Shown here: positions 56,558-64,000 of the stretch, one piece after another
Numbering within the stretch: position 1 is the first letter of the stretch
Layout of the letters: each line of letters starts with the position of its first letter
Assembly: GCF_002999235.1 (NCBI RefSeq)
Contig: NZ_CP027236.1
Span: 3,038,001 to 3,102,000, forward strand
Direction of reading: 5' to 3'
DNA: 64,000 nt
DNA from: Actinomyces sp. oral taxon 897
Lineage (GTDB): Bacteria; Actinomycetota; Actinomycetes; Actinomycetales; Actinomycetaceae
The notes under the pieces: model-generated
Databases searched by the model: none
What the model saw: the letters and a program-made list of their open reading frames with translations, nothing else
What the model was told of the DNA's origin: nothing
Program-made: the position numbers and the translations under genes

Positions 56558-58735
56558 ATGAGCCAGCCTCCGACATCCTCACCGCCGCCACCCGCCCCAG
56601 CACCGCGGTCCGCCCCGCCGTCACCCGCGCCGTCCGCCCCGCCGTCACCCGCGCCGCCGTCTTTTGCCACGCCGGCTGCCAGATGGGACGCCCAGGCGCT
56701 CCTGGAGGCCCTCGACTCCGACCAGCGGCAGGTCGCCGAGCACCTGGAGGGCCCCCTGTGCGTCCTGGCCGGTGCCGGGACCGGTAAGACCCGGGCCATC
56801 ACCTACCGGATCGCCTACGGGGTGGCCGTGGGCGCCTACCAGCCCACCCAGGTCCTGGCCGTGACCTTCACCGCCCGGGCCGCCGGTGAGATGCGCTCGC
56901 GCCTGGCCGACCTGGGCGTCCCCGGGGTGCAGGCCCGCACCTTCCACTCCGCCGCCCTGCGCCAGCTCACCTACTTCTGGCCCACCGCCATCGGGGGTCG
57001 CCGTCCCGAGATCCAGTCCCACAAGGCCCCCCTCGTGGGCGCGGCCGCCCGCCGCCTGGGCGTGTCCACCGACCGGGCCCTCATTCGCGACCTGGCCGCC
57101 GAGGTCGAGTGGGCCAAGGTCACCATGACCCTGCCCGAGGACTACGTCCAGGTGTCCGCAGCCGCGGGCCGCACCGGGGTGGCCGGGATGGAGCCCGCCG
57201 CCGTGGCCCAGGTCCTGGTCGCCTACGAGGAGGCCAAGAGCGAGCGCGGCGTCATTGACTTCGAGGACGTCCTGCTCCTGACGGTCGGTATCCTGTTGGA
57301 CCGCGAGGACGTCGCCGCCCAGGTGCGTGGCCAGTACAAGCACTTCGTGGTCGACGAGTACCAGGACGTCTCCCCCCTCCAGCAGCGGCTGCTGGACCTG
57401 TGGCTGGGACGGCGGCGCCAGCTGTGCGTGGTGGGGGACGTCTCCCAGACCATCTACTCCTTCACCGGGGCCACCCCCGACTTCCTCACCGGCTTCGCCT
57501 CCCGCTACGCCGGCGCCCGCACGGTACGCCTGAGCCGCGACTACCGCTCCACCCCCCAGGTGGTCTCCCTGGCCAACCAGGTCCTGGCGCGCTCACGCCG
57601 GGGCGGGGTGCTGCGTCTGCCCGCCGGCGCCGTCGAGCTCGTGGCCCAGCGTCCCGCCGGGCCCGCCGTGCGCTACCAGGCCTATGACGACGACGTCGCC
57701 GAGGCCCAGGGCGTGGTGGCCCAGGTGCGGCGACTGCGCTCCAGCGGCGTGCCACTGAGCGAGATCGCCGTCCTGTACCGCACCAACTCCCAGTCCGAGG
57801 CCATTGAGCAGGCCCTGTCCCGTGCCGGGATCGGCTACCTGGTACGCGGGGGCGAGCGCTTCTTTGAGCGCGAGGAGGTCAAGCGCGCCATGGTGGTGCT
57901 CCGGGCCGCGGCCCGCACCGAGCGGGCCACCCTGACCGGGGACCTGGGGGACGACGTGCGCACCTTCCTGGCCCGGGAGGGCTGGCACGCCGAGCCGCCC
58001 GCCGCCCAGGGGGCCGTGCGTGAGCGCTGGGAGTCCCTGGCCGCCATTGTCGAGCTCGCTGACCAGATGGCCGAGCGCCGGGGCTCCGACCTGGACGCCC
58101 TGGTGACTGAGCTCACTGAGCGGGCCTCCGCTCAGAACGCCCCCACGGTGGCGGGTGTCACCCTGGCCTCCCTGCACGCCTCCAAGGGCCTGGAGTGGGA
58201 CGCCGTCCTGCTGGTAGGGGCCTGCGAGGGGCTGCTGCCCATATCCCTGGCCGAGGGGGCCGACGCCGTCGAGGAGGAGCGCCGCCTGCTCTACGTGGGC
58301 GTCACCCGCGCCCGCCAGCACCTGGTCATCTCCTACGCCCGGGCCCGCACCCCGGGTGGGCGGGCCTCCCGCCAGCCCTCCCGCTTCCTGGACGGCATCT
58401 GGCCCGCGCCCGCCAGCAGGTCCCGTGGTCGTGGTACCGCCGGGGCGGGCTCCAGGGGCCGTGCCAGGCAGGCCGCCGTGGACTTCGAGGCCGAGAACGA
58501 CCCGGCCACCGTGGCCTTGTTCGAGGAGCTGCGGGCCTGGCGGGCAGGCGTGGCCAAGGAGCGGTCCAGGCCCGCCTTCACCGTCTTCTCCGACTCCACC
58601 CTGCGCCTGATCGCGATTATGCGGCCCACGACGCTGCCCCACCTGGCCGCGGTCAAGGGCGTCGGCGCGGTCAAGCTCCAGGAGTACGGCCCGGCTGTGC
58701 TGAAGGTGCTCCGGGAGCATCCGGCCCAGGACTGA
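56558..58735 (+). CDS. uvrD2: ATP-dependent DNA helicase UvrD2 (SF1, with HRDC domain)
   Basis: 725 residues. Walker A AGAGTGKT (71-78), TFHSAALRQL, the DExx box VVDEYQDVSP, GDVSQTIYSF, TNSQSEAIEQAL and VTLASLHASKGLEWDAV and ...YVGVTRAR cover the SF1A motifs. A C-terminal HRDC domain (LRAWRAGVAKERSRPAFTVF and following, about 650-720) distinguishes UvrD2 of Actinobacteria from UvrD1. The ATG at 56558 starts a Pro/Ser-rich, probably disordered leader of about 45 residues. Its last 65 bp overlap, in antisense, the end of the ThiF-like gene. Confidence 0.93.
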   Translation: MSQPPTSSPPPPAPAPRSAPPSPAPSAPPSPAPPSFATPAARWDAQALLEALDSDQRQVAEHLEGPLCVLAGAGTGKTRAITYRIAYGVAVGAYQPTQVLAVTFTARAAGEMRSRLADLGVPGVQARTFHSAALRQLTYFWPTAIGGRRPEIQSHKAPLVGAAARRLGVSTDRALIRDLAAEVEWAKVTMTLPEDYVQVSAAAGRTGVAGMEPAAVAQVLVAYEEAKSERGVIDFEDVLLLTVGILLDREDVAAQVRGQYKHFVVDEYQDVSPLQQRLLDLWLGRRRQLCVVGDVSQTIYSFTGATPDFLTGFASRYAGARTVRLSRDYRSTPQVVSLANQVLARSRRGGVLRLPAGAVELVAQRPAGPAVRYQAYDDDVAEAQGVVAQVRRLRSSGVPLSEIAVLYRTNSQSEAIEQALSRAGIGYLVRGGERFFEREEVKRAMVVLRAAARTERATLTGDLGDDVRTFLAREGWHAEPPAAQGAVRERWESLAAIVELADQMAERRGSDLDALVTELTERASAQNAPTVAGVTLASLHASKGLEWDAVLLVGACEGLLPISLAEGADAVEEERRLLYVGVTRARQHLVISYARARTPGGRASRQPSRFLDGIWPAPASRSRGRGTAGAGSRGRARQAAVDFEAENDPATVALFEELRAWRAGVAKERSRPAFTVFSDSTLRLIAIMRPTTLPHLAAVKGVGAVKLQEYGPAVLKVLREHPAQD

Positions 58736-59786
58736 GAGCTGGCCCCGTCGGGGGCACCGCGTCGGGGGCATCGGATACCGTGCCGGGGGCGTCGGGCGGT
58801 GCGCTGGCGGTGCCGGGCGCCGTGCCTGGGGCCTCGGCCTCCTGGTCCCCCGGCTGCGCGGGCGCCGGGTCGGGGGCCTCGGAGGGCGGGGCCTCGGTGA
58901 CCTGGCTGCACACGCACTCGGGGTGCGGGTCCCACAGGCGCTCCAGCCCCACCGGGTCCAGGGCGCTGAGCTCCACGCTGCGCCCCAGCCAGATGGGTCC
59001 CCGGCCGGTCAGGGCGTCAGTGGCCGCCCGCACCGCCAGCGCCGCCGCCTGCTGGCTCAGGAGGGACTCCATGACGGGGGCGGGCAGCGTCCGCAGCTGG
59101 GTGGCCAGGTTGGGCCAGTCGGGATCGGCCTCGCGCTCCCACAGACCCAGGCAGGTCACGCACAGGCTGGCCTGCGGCCCCAGGAGCGGCCCTACCCGCA
59201 CGGCGGTCTCGCCGCAGGTCACGGGCAGGTGCGCCAGCTGGCTGAGCCGACGGGCCCGCAACGGGTCAATGACCTGCCCCTCCACGGTCAGGACCAGGTC
59301 GGGCAGGCGCCGCGGCGTCGTCGTCCTGACCCCCAGGTCCTCCAGCTCCTTGACCAGGTCCTGGGCGGTAGGGTCCCTCAGGAGGACGGTGCCCACCGCG
59401 CAGCGGGCCAGGAGGCGGGCAATGGGCCCGGTCAGGCCGCCGTTGCCCACCAGGGCCACGACGCCGCGGCGCAGCGCCCGGGTCCGCTCCTGGGGCAGGT
59501 CCGCGACGCGCTCCCAGTAGACCTCGTCCTGGGCGGTGGGCAGGTGGCCGGGGACCAGCGCCCCGACCTGTCGCAGGCGCCCCAGGACGCTGCGGGCCTG
59601 GGCGGTGGTCAGCCCCGCGGCCCGGGCGTCGGCGCGCACGCTCTCGGGGCTGATGAACTCCGGCAGGGAGCTGAGGAAACGCTGCTCCCGGGCGCTCAGG
59701 CCGCAGACCACGGTACCTCGTGAGGAGCCGACCTGGATGGTGTCCGGACTACGCCACAACACGGGCGCACCACCACGATAGTGCAT
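58671..59786 (-). CDS. ThiF-like / TOMM cyclodehydratase-domain protein, orphan
   Basis: 371 residues. The N-terminal 80 residues form a winged-helix-like region (LSAREQRFLSSLPEF ... RLRQVGALVPG) as found in bacteriocin-type leader-peptide-binding proteins. An E1/ThiF-like core follows (VVALVGNGGLTGPIARLLA) with the CVTCLGL-x8-DWPNLATQL motif near residues 215-235, common in actinobacterial ThiF-like proteins. The last 80 residues are Pro/Ala-rich. No YcaO or precursor peptide gene is near, so a role in peptide modification is doubtful; in this family such orphans are conserved next to uvrD2, and their function is unknown. It converges on and overlaps uvrD2 by 65 bp. Confidence 0.75.
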   Translation of the reverse strand: MHYRGGAPVLWRSPDTIQVGSSRGTVVCGLSAREQRFLSSLPEFISPESVRADARAAGLTTAQARSVLGRLRQVGALVPGHLPTAQDEVYWERVADLPQERTRALRRGVVALVGNGGLTGPIARLLARCAVGTVLLRDPTAQDLVKELEDLGVRTTTPRRLPDLVLTVEGQVIDPLRARRLSQLAHLPVTCGETAVRVGPLLGPQASLCVTCLGLWEREADPDWPNLATQLRTLPAPVMESLLSQQAAALAVRAATDALTGRGPIWLGRSVELSALDPVGLERLWDPHPECVCSQVTEAPPSEAPDPAPAQPGDQEAEAPGTAPGTASAPPDAPGTVSDAPDAVPPTGPALSPGPDAPGAPSAQPGRTPGA

Positions 59787-59945
59787 TGTCTACACCCTCT
59801 CGATCATGCTTGACAGTTTTACCTTGTATCAAGGGTGTCACACATGAGGAGATTCTGCTGGGTTTTCAGCCGTGTCGGCAGGATGTCTGAAGGTCGGCTC
59901 GCAGACGTGTCATGCCCTGCTCTACTGGCCTGTGCCGTGTCCCGC

Positions 59946-61133
59946 CTACTGGGACTCGCAGGTAGGCAGGTCGCTCGTGCTACCGCTGGCAATCCCTTTC
60001 AGGGCGGTGACCGCCTCGTGGAGGGTGGACACCGAGACCACCTCCAGGCCCGCGGGGACGTGCCCGACCACCTCCGGGCAGTTGGCGGCCGGGGCCAGGA
60101 AGTAGCGCGAGCCCGCCCGCCGGGCGCCGGCCATCTTCTGGGCGATCCCGCCGATCGGCCCCACCGTGCCGTCGATCGCGATGGTGCCGGTGCCCGCCAC
60201 GTCCTGCCCCCCGGTCAGGGAGCCGGGGGTGACCTCGTCCACGATCCCCAGGGCGAACATCATGCCGGCGCTCGGGCCGCCCACGTCCGCCAGCCCGAAG
60301 CTGACCTCCACCCCGGAGTCCGCCCTGGCGGACAGGTAGACGCCCAGGAGCGAGCCCTGGCGGTCCGAGCCCTGCGGCGGCGCCAGGGTGGTCACGGTAG
60401 CGGTGGTCTCAGCCCCGTCCCGGCGCAGCCCCAGGGTGACCTCCGTGCCCGGGGCCAGGGAGGACATGAGCGTACGCAGGTCGGTGTAGGTGGTGATGGT
60501 GGTGGTCGCCGCGCCCGACGGCGTGACCGAGACCAGCACGTCACCGGCCTTGAGCCCGCTGTCGGCCTGCTCCTGGGCCACCCCCGAGATCGTCAGCGTC
60601 ATGGTCGTGGCCAGGCCCGTCTCCATGAGGGCGGCGACCACCGCGGCGTCCTGGGAGCCGGTCATCTGGGCCTGGTTGGCCTGGTCCACCTGCTCCTGGC
60701 TGAGGTTGGAGGGGCAGACCGACTCCCGGTCCAGGATCTCCTCCTCGTCGTCGAGCCACGCGCCCACCAGGTCCACGAGGTGGACGGGGTAGCCGGGGCA
60801 GCCGCTGACCGAGACCGTGGTCATGCGCAGGGCGCCGTCGGCCTGGTAGGTCGGTGCGCCGGAGACGGTCAGGACGTCGGCGGAGCCCTCACCGCCGGCG
60901 GCCAGGACGTTCCAGGTCGGGCCGGGGGCCTCAATGACCACGTTGACCGGGATGGTGACGCTGGCTACCACCAGGAGGGTCACCGCAATGAGTGCGACCG
61001 CAATGACCGGCCCCCGACGCCGTCGGCTCCGGGGGGCGGTCCCGTCTTGACCCGTCTCCTGCGCCGGCAGGGGCGAGGGGGGCTGCGGGCCGGGGGGAGG
61101 GCAGGTGTCGGCTGGGTGCTCCGTGGTGCTCAC
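59946..61133 (-). CDS. Membrane-anchored PDZ domain-containing Lon-like serine protease
   Basis: 395 residues. A polar, Arg-rich cytoplasmic N-terminus is followed by one membrane segment (41-65), an extracytoplasmic domain, a PDZ domain (about 170-250, GLKAGDVLVSV), and a Lon-type S16 protease domain. The Ser-Lys dyad is visible: Ser288 in DVGGPSAGMM and Lys333 in GPIGGIAQKM. The GTG at 61133 was chosen because the longer frame upstream is basic, low in complexity and crosses the divergent promoter. Homologues are universal in Actinobacteria; the substrate is unknown. Confidence 0.9.
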   Translation of the reverse strand: MSTTEHPADTCPPPGPQPPSPLPAQETGQDGTAPRSRRRRGPVIAVALIAVTLLVVASVTIPVNVVIEAPGPTWNVLAAGGEGSADVLTVSGAPTYQADGALRMTTVSVSGCPGYPVHLVDLVGAWLDDEEEILDRESVCPSNLSQEQVDQANQAQMTGSQDAAVVAALMETGLATTMTLTISGVAQEQADSGLKAGDVLVSVTPSGAATTTITTYTDLRTLMSSLAPGTEVTLGLRRDGAETTATVTTLAPPQGSDRQGSLLGVYLSARADSGVEVSFGLADVGGPSAGMMFALGIVDEVTPGSLTGGQDVAGTGTIAIDGTVGPIGGIAQKMAGARRAGSRYFLAPAANCPEVVGHVPAGLEVVSVSTLHEAVTALKGIASGSTSDLPTCESQ

Positions 61134-61311
61134 CGTCCCATCATGCGGCACCCACCTGGGAGGACACGAGGAGGGGGAGCACCGAGGCACCGGCCCGCCC
61201 GGTGTTCGCCGTCGGCATCCTGACAGCGTACCCCCAGCAAACCGTGTCACGATGAGGTCTTACCGCGCAGCAGGCAGGTCCCGGCCCTGCGCCACACCTG
61301 AGAGGAAGCCC

Positions 61312-62742
61312 ATGAGCGAGGACCCCTTCGACCAGCTGGAGGAGCTGCTGGCCTCCCTGTTCGGCCCGCAGACCGCAGGTGACGCCGTCGACGCCCTGCG
61401 CGCCTCCGGCGTAGACCCCCAGACCCTCGCCCAGGTCAGCGGCATCAGCGACCTGACCAGCCTCAGCCCGGGCCAGATCATGGCGGTGCGTTCCCAGCTC
61501 ACCCAGATGTTCGCCTCCTCCGCCGGGGAGCCGGTCAACTGGTCCATGGGAGGGGACCTGGCCCTGACCGAGGCCCGCTCCAAGGGCGACCCCACCGTCA
61601 CCGCGGCCCAGGCCGAGGCCACCACCCGCGCCCTGCAGGTGGCTGACCTCTGGCTCGACACGGCCACCGACCTCATGCCGGCCCCCGGCAGGCGCGAGGC
61701 CTGGAGCCGCGGGGACTGGGTGGAGCGCACCCTGCCGGTGTGGAAGGACGTGTGCGCCCCCGTGGCCGCCGCCGCCACCGCCGCCCTGGCCGGGGCCCTG
61801 GAGCACCAGATGCGTGACCTGCCCGCCGACATGGGCGCCGAGGCCAAGCAGCTCGGGGCGCTGGGCTCCATTATGCGCTCCATGGCGGGCACGGCCTTCG
61901 GCCTCCAGCTCGGCCACGCCATTGGCGAGCTGGCCGGGGAGGCCCTGGCCTCCACGGACGTGGGGCTGCCGCTGACCCGTGAGCCCGGGACCGCCCTGGT
62001 GCCCGCCAACGTCAGCGCCTTCGCCCAGGGGCTGGAGGCCGACGAGGAGGAGGTGCGCGTCTTCCTGGCGGTGCGCGAGGCGGCGGCGGCCCGCCTCTAC
62101 TCCCAGGTCCCCTGGCTGCGTGGCCAGCTCCTGGGCGCGGTGGAGGCCTACGCCCGCGAGATCACCATTGACAACGCCGCCGTGGAGTCCGCCGTCGCCC
62201 AGGTCGACCCCTCCGACCCCGAGGCCCTGCGGGAGGCGCTGGCCGGGGGCATGTTCGCCCCCCAGGAGACCGACGCCCAGAAGGAGGCCCTGGAGCGTCT
62301 GGAGACCCTGCTGGCCCTGGTGGAGGGGTGGGTCGAGGTGGTCACGGCACGGGCCACCGCCCCGCACCTGCCCCACGCGGTGGCCCTGGCGGAGATGGTC
62401 CGACGCCGTCGGGCCCAGGGAGGCCCGGCCGAGCAGGTCTTCTCCCGGCTCATTGGCCTGACCTTCCGGCCGCGCCTGGCACGTGAGGCGGCGGCCCTGT
62501 GGCACCACCTGGGGCAGGAGGTGGGTGACGCCGAGCGTGACGCCTTCTGGCAGCACCCTGACGTCATGCCCACGGCCGCGGAGCTGGCCGACCCCACGAG
62601 CTTTATCACCATGCGCCGGGCCGCCCAGGACCTGGACTCCGAGGTGGACGCGGACCTGGCCTCCCTCCTGGACGGGACGCTGGGCTACGCCGAGGGCGCC
62701 AAGGACGCCGACGAGAACCGGCCCGAGGGCCTGGGGGACTAA
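61312..62742 (+). CDS. DUF2342 family putative metal-dependent hydrolase
   Basis: 476 residues. MSEDPFDQLEELLASLFG starts the protein. The conserved helical core includes ALEHQMRDLPADMG, LQLGHAIGELAGEAL, and VREAAAARLYSQVPWLRGQLLGAVEAYAREI, and the end has LIGLTFRPRLAREAAALW and RDAFWQHPDVMPTAAEL. These mark the actinobacterial DUF2342/TIGR03624 family, annotated as putative zinc-dependent hydrolases. Histidine pairs are present but I cannot assign a catalytic site. The ATG at 61312 follows GAGAGGAAG. Divergent from the PDZ protease. Confidence 0.85.
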   Translation: MSEDPFDQLEELLASLFGPQTAGDAVDALRASGVDPQTLAQVSGISDLTSLSPGQIMAVRSQLTQMFASSAGEPVNWSMGGDLALTEARSKGDPTVTAAQAEATTRALQVADLWLDTATDLMPAPGRREAWSRGDWVERTLPVWKDVCAPVAAAATAALAGALEHQMRDLPADMGAEAKQLGALGSIMRSMAGTAFGLQLGHAIGELAGEALASTDVGLPLTREPGTALVPANVSAFAQGLEADEEEVRVFLAVREAAAARLYSQVPWLRGQLLGAVEAYAREITIDNAAVESAVAQVDPSDPEALREALAGGMFAPQETDAQKEALERLETLLALVEGWVEVVTARATAPHLPHAVALAEMVRRRRAQGGPAEQVFSRLIGLTFRPRLAREAAALWHHLGQEVGDAERDAFWQHPDVMPTAAELADPTSFITMRRAAQDLDSEVDADLASLLDGTLGYAEGAKDADENRPEGLGD

Positions 62743-62822
62743 GGGACACGGGCCCCGGGGAGGCTCGCCACTGCCGCCCGCAGGCACCCCTGGCGGGCTC
62801 CACCAGCCGCGGGCCGGCCGCC

Positions 62823-63410
62823 TCAGACCAGGGTCGCGGCCAGGGCCGTGGACAGCCCCGGTACCAGCCGGGGCCCCTGGGCGACGGCGTCGGGGGAGTC
62901 GTGGGAGCGGGTCCGCAGTGCGCACCACGTCTCCCCGCCCCGCAGCACGCCGACGACAATGCGGACGTCGTCCTTGTCGGCGCGGTCCGCCAGGTAGGCC
63001 GCGCGCTCGGCCTCGTCGGTGATCGCGGCGGCGTCCTGGGAGGCCCGGGGCGGGAGCATGACCCGCTCCACCGCCACGGCCACCCCGTCCACGCCCTCGG
63101 GCCAGGCGAGCTGGGACAGCAGGTCCTCCAGGCCCGCCGCCGCGGGCAGGCCCTCCTGCTCGATCGCGGTCAGCGCCTCGGGGTCGGTGCGGGCCTGCTC
63201 CAGGGCCTCGGGGTCCAGGAGGGTGGCGAGCTCGGGGTCGACCTCCAGGGCGTCGGCCGTGCGGACCAGGGCGAAGACCGCCACCGGCGCGTCCCACCCC
63301 CGGTGGGACTGGTGCTCCTCCAGCTCCTGGACGGTACGGGCCAGCGCGACGGTACGGGTGGAGCGTACGTGGGGGATACCGGAGGGGCAGGTCTCAGACA
63401 TGCACGACAT
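62823..63410 (-). CDS. PPA1309-like family protein of unknown function
   Basis: 195 residues, acidic and soluble. It shows the family pattern: an N-terminal LARTVQELEEHQSHRGWDAPVAVFALVRT, an Ala/Glu-rich middle, then PEGVDGVAVAVERVMLPP and DVRIVVGVLRGGETWCALRTRSHDS. These small proteins are conserved in Actinobacteria, often beside uvrD2/PDZ-protease genes as here; no activity is known. Two starts are possible, 63410 and 63401, neither with a clear ribosome site. Confidence 0.8.
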   Translation of the reverse strand: MSCMSETCPSGIPHVRSTRTVALARTVQELEEHQSHRGWDAPVAVFALVRTADALEVDPELATLLDPEALEQARTDPEALTAIEQEGLPAAAGLEDLLSQLAWPEGVDGVAVAVERVMLPPRASQDAAAITDEAERAAYLADRADKDDVRIVVGVLRGGETWCALRTRSHDSPDAVAQGPRLVPGLSTALAATLV

Positions 63411-63482
63411 TGTGCCTGAGACCTGCCTGCGGGCAGTCCCGGCACGCCTGGGGGGTGTCGTGCGACGCGGGCGTGCGGCACG

Positions 63483-63509
63483 GACGGGAGCCAGGGCCTG
63501 GCCCCCGTC
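63483..63509 (-). terminator. Hairpin downstream of the DUF3117 gene
   Basis: GACGGGAGCCAGG (63483-63495) pairs with CCTGGCCCCCGTC (63497-63509), 12 of 13 bases, with almost no loop as written, so the centre must open. No U-tract. It lies 38 bp past the stop of the small gene on the minus strand. Confidence 0.45.
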
Positions 63510-63546
63510 CGCGACGGCGTGGGAAGCGCGCCGAGCCCTGGACGGA

Positions 63547-63714
63547 TCAGACCTTGACGGTGGCGAGGGCCGCGCTCAGCTCCTTGATCTCGTCAGGGGT
63601 GATCTCCACGACGAGCCGGCCACCTCCCTCAAGCGGGACCCGCATAATAATGGAGCGTCCTTCCTTGACGACCTCAAGAGGCCCGTCACCTGTCCTGGGC
63701 TTCATGGCGGCCAT
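63547..63714 (-). CDS. DUF3117 domain-containing protein
   Basis: 55 residues, matching the small DUF3117 family of Actinobacteria (MAAMKPRTGDGPLEV ... IIMRVPLEGGGRLVVEITP, ending ELSAALATV). The ATG at 63714 follows AAAGGGGAG and gives the standard family length; the frame open to 63750 is an unneeded extension. Function unknown. In many actinobacteria it lies beside a LOG-family gene, as the truncated gene at the window end suggests here. Confidence 0.93.
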   Translation of the reverse strand: MAAMKPRTGDGPLEVVKEGRSIIMRVPLEGGGRLVVEITPDEIKELSAALATVKV

Positions 63715-63870
63715 GTGCTCCCCTTTCCTAGCATGGGCGCGGATCCTCACCGCGTGACCGCAGATATTCTACGCCATACGGTGTGTTTTCACAGGGAGAC
63801 AGTGGTACATTCCACGCTCTTAAGGGGTGGTTCGCGGCCGTGCCGCTCCCGGCCCCGGTTCTCCCCGCGC

Positions 63871-64000
63871 TCACCCCCTTCCGGTCATGGAGGCGTGTAC
63901 GTGCTGGGCCCCGGTCACCACGGCCCGGACGGCCTCCTGCGCGTCGTCCACGACCTGCAGCAGGTCGACGTCCTGGGCGCTAATGGTGCCCGCCTCCACC
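63871..64000 (-). CDS. C-terminal end of a LOG-family (TIGR00730) nucleotide phosphoribohydrolase-like protein, partial
   Basis: The last 42 codons of a minus-strand gene enter from the window edge, ending with TGA at 63873-63871. The peptide includes TISAQDVDLLQVVDDAQEAV, the usual C-terminal segment of TIGR00730/LOG proteins, whose members act in cytokinin-like nucleotide hydrolysis. The catalytic part lies outside the window. The gap to DUF3117 (63715-63870) holds an AT-richer stretch (63760-63815) that could be the DUF3117 promoter. Confidence 0.65.
   Translation of the reverse strand, partial: VEAGTISAQDVDLLQVVDDAQEAVRAVVTGAQHVHASMTGRG

Overview
The window is high-GC DNA (GC-ending codons almost throughout) with the gene content of an actinomycete. 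The complete NADH dehydrogenase operon flanked by menaquinone-tail genes, DUF3117, the PPA1309-like and DUF2342 proteins, and UvrD2 with an HRDC domain all point to Actinomycetota. Actinomycetaceae is plausible, but I cannot fix a genus from sequence alone. No rRNA, tRNA, intact insertion sequence or prophage was recognised.

Layout. (1) 1-5596: a minus-strand two-component system (kinase cut by the window edge) divergent from a four-gene efflux cassette: lipoprotein, periplasmic adaptor, ABC ATPase, MacB-like permease. (2) 5597-9418: a convergent gap with 22-bp tandem repeats, an L-lactate permease, and two tandem MarC paralogues. (3) 9867-28845: a tightly overlapping operon of a geranylgeranyl-reductase-type flavoprotein (possible MenJ), nuoA to nuoN in canonical order, and a polyprenyl diphosphate synthase. 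Together these supply complex I and probably the prenyl tail of its menaquinone acceptor. (4) 28846-30690: 1.8 kb without credible genes, made of decayed repeats with a period near 61 bp and a 16-bp inverted-repeat family. (5) 30691-43840: a very large type I-E CRISPR array, about 216 repeats, transcribed on the minus strand away from the cas genes. (6) 43897-53078: a complete minus-strand type I-E cas operon, cas3-casA-casB-cas7-cas5-cas6e-cas1-cas2. (7) 53079-53809: a short region upstream of cas3 holding the most unusual signal, described below. (8) 53810-64000: cysteine desulfurase, NudC, UvrD2, a ThiF/TOMM-like protein, a PDZ-Lon protease, a DUF2342 protein, a PPA1309-like protein, DUF3117 and the end of a LOG-family protein.

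Main hypothesis. Upstream of cas3 lie (a) a 40-codon minus-strand ORF with a near-perfect Shine-Dalgarno sequence, basic N-terminus and hydrophobic C-terminus, and (b) a plus-strand pair of hairpins shaped like degenerate type I-E repeats flanking a 20-21 nt pseudo-spacer. The pseudo-spacer matches 17 of 20 bases in the leader/promoter region of the small ORF. Two of the three mismatches fall at positions 6 and 18, which Cascade leaves unpaired. Hairpins flank both parts. This is the layout expected of a CreTA-like module (Cascade-repressed toxin guarding the cas operon) or a CreR-like regulator, here with divergent rather than tandem genes. The sequence elements are visible; the function is inferred.

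The array records its own history. An older block of 54 repeats mostly carries the ACAC loop and changes abruptly to 162 repeats with GCGT. It holds block duplications of spacers and many near-identical spacers thousands of bases apart, which suggests repeated acquisition from related mobile elements.
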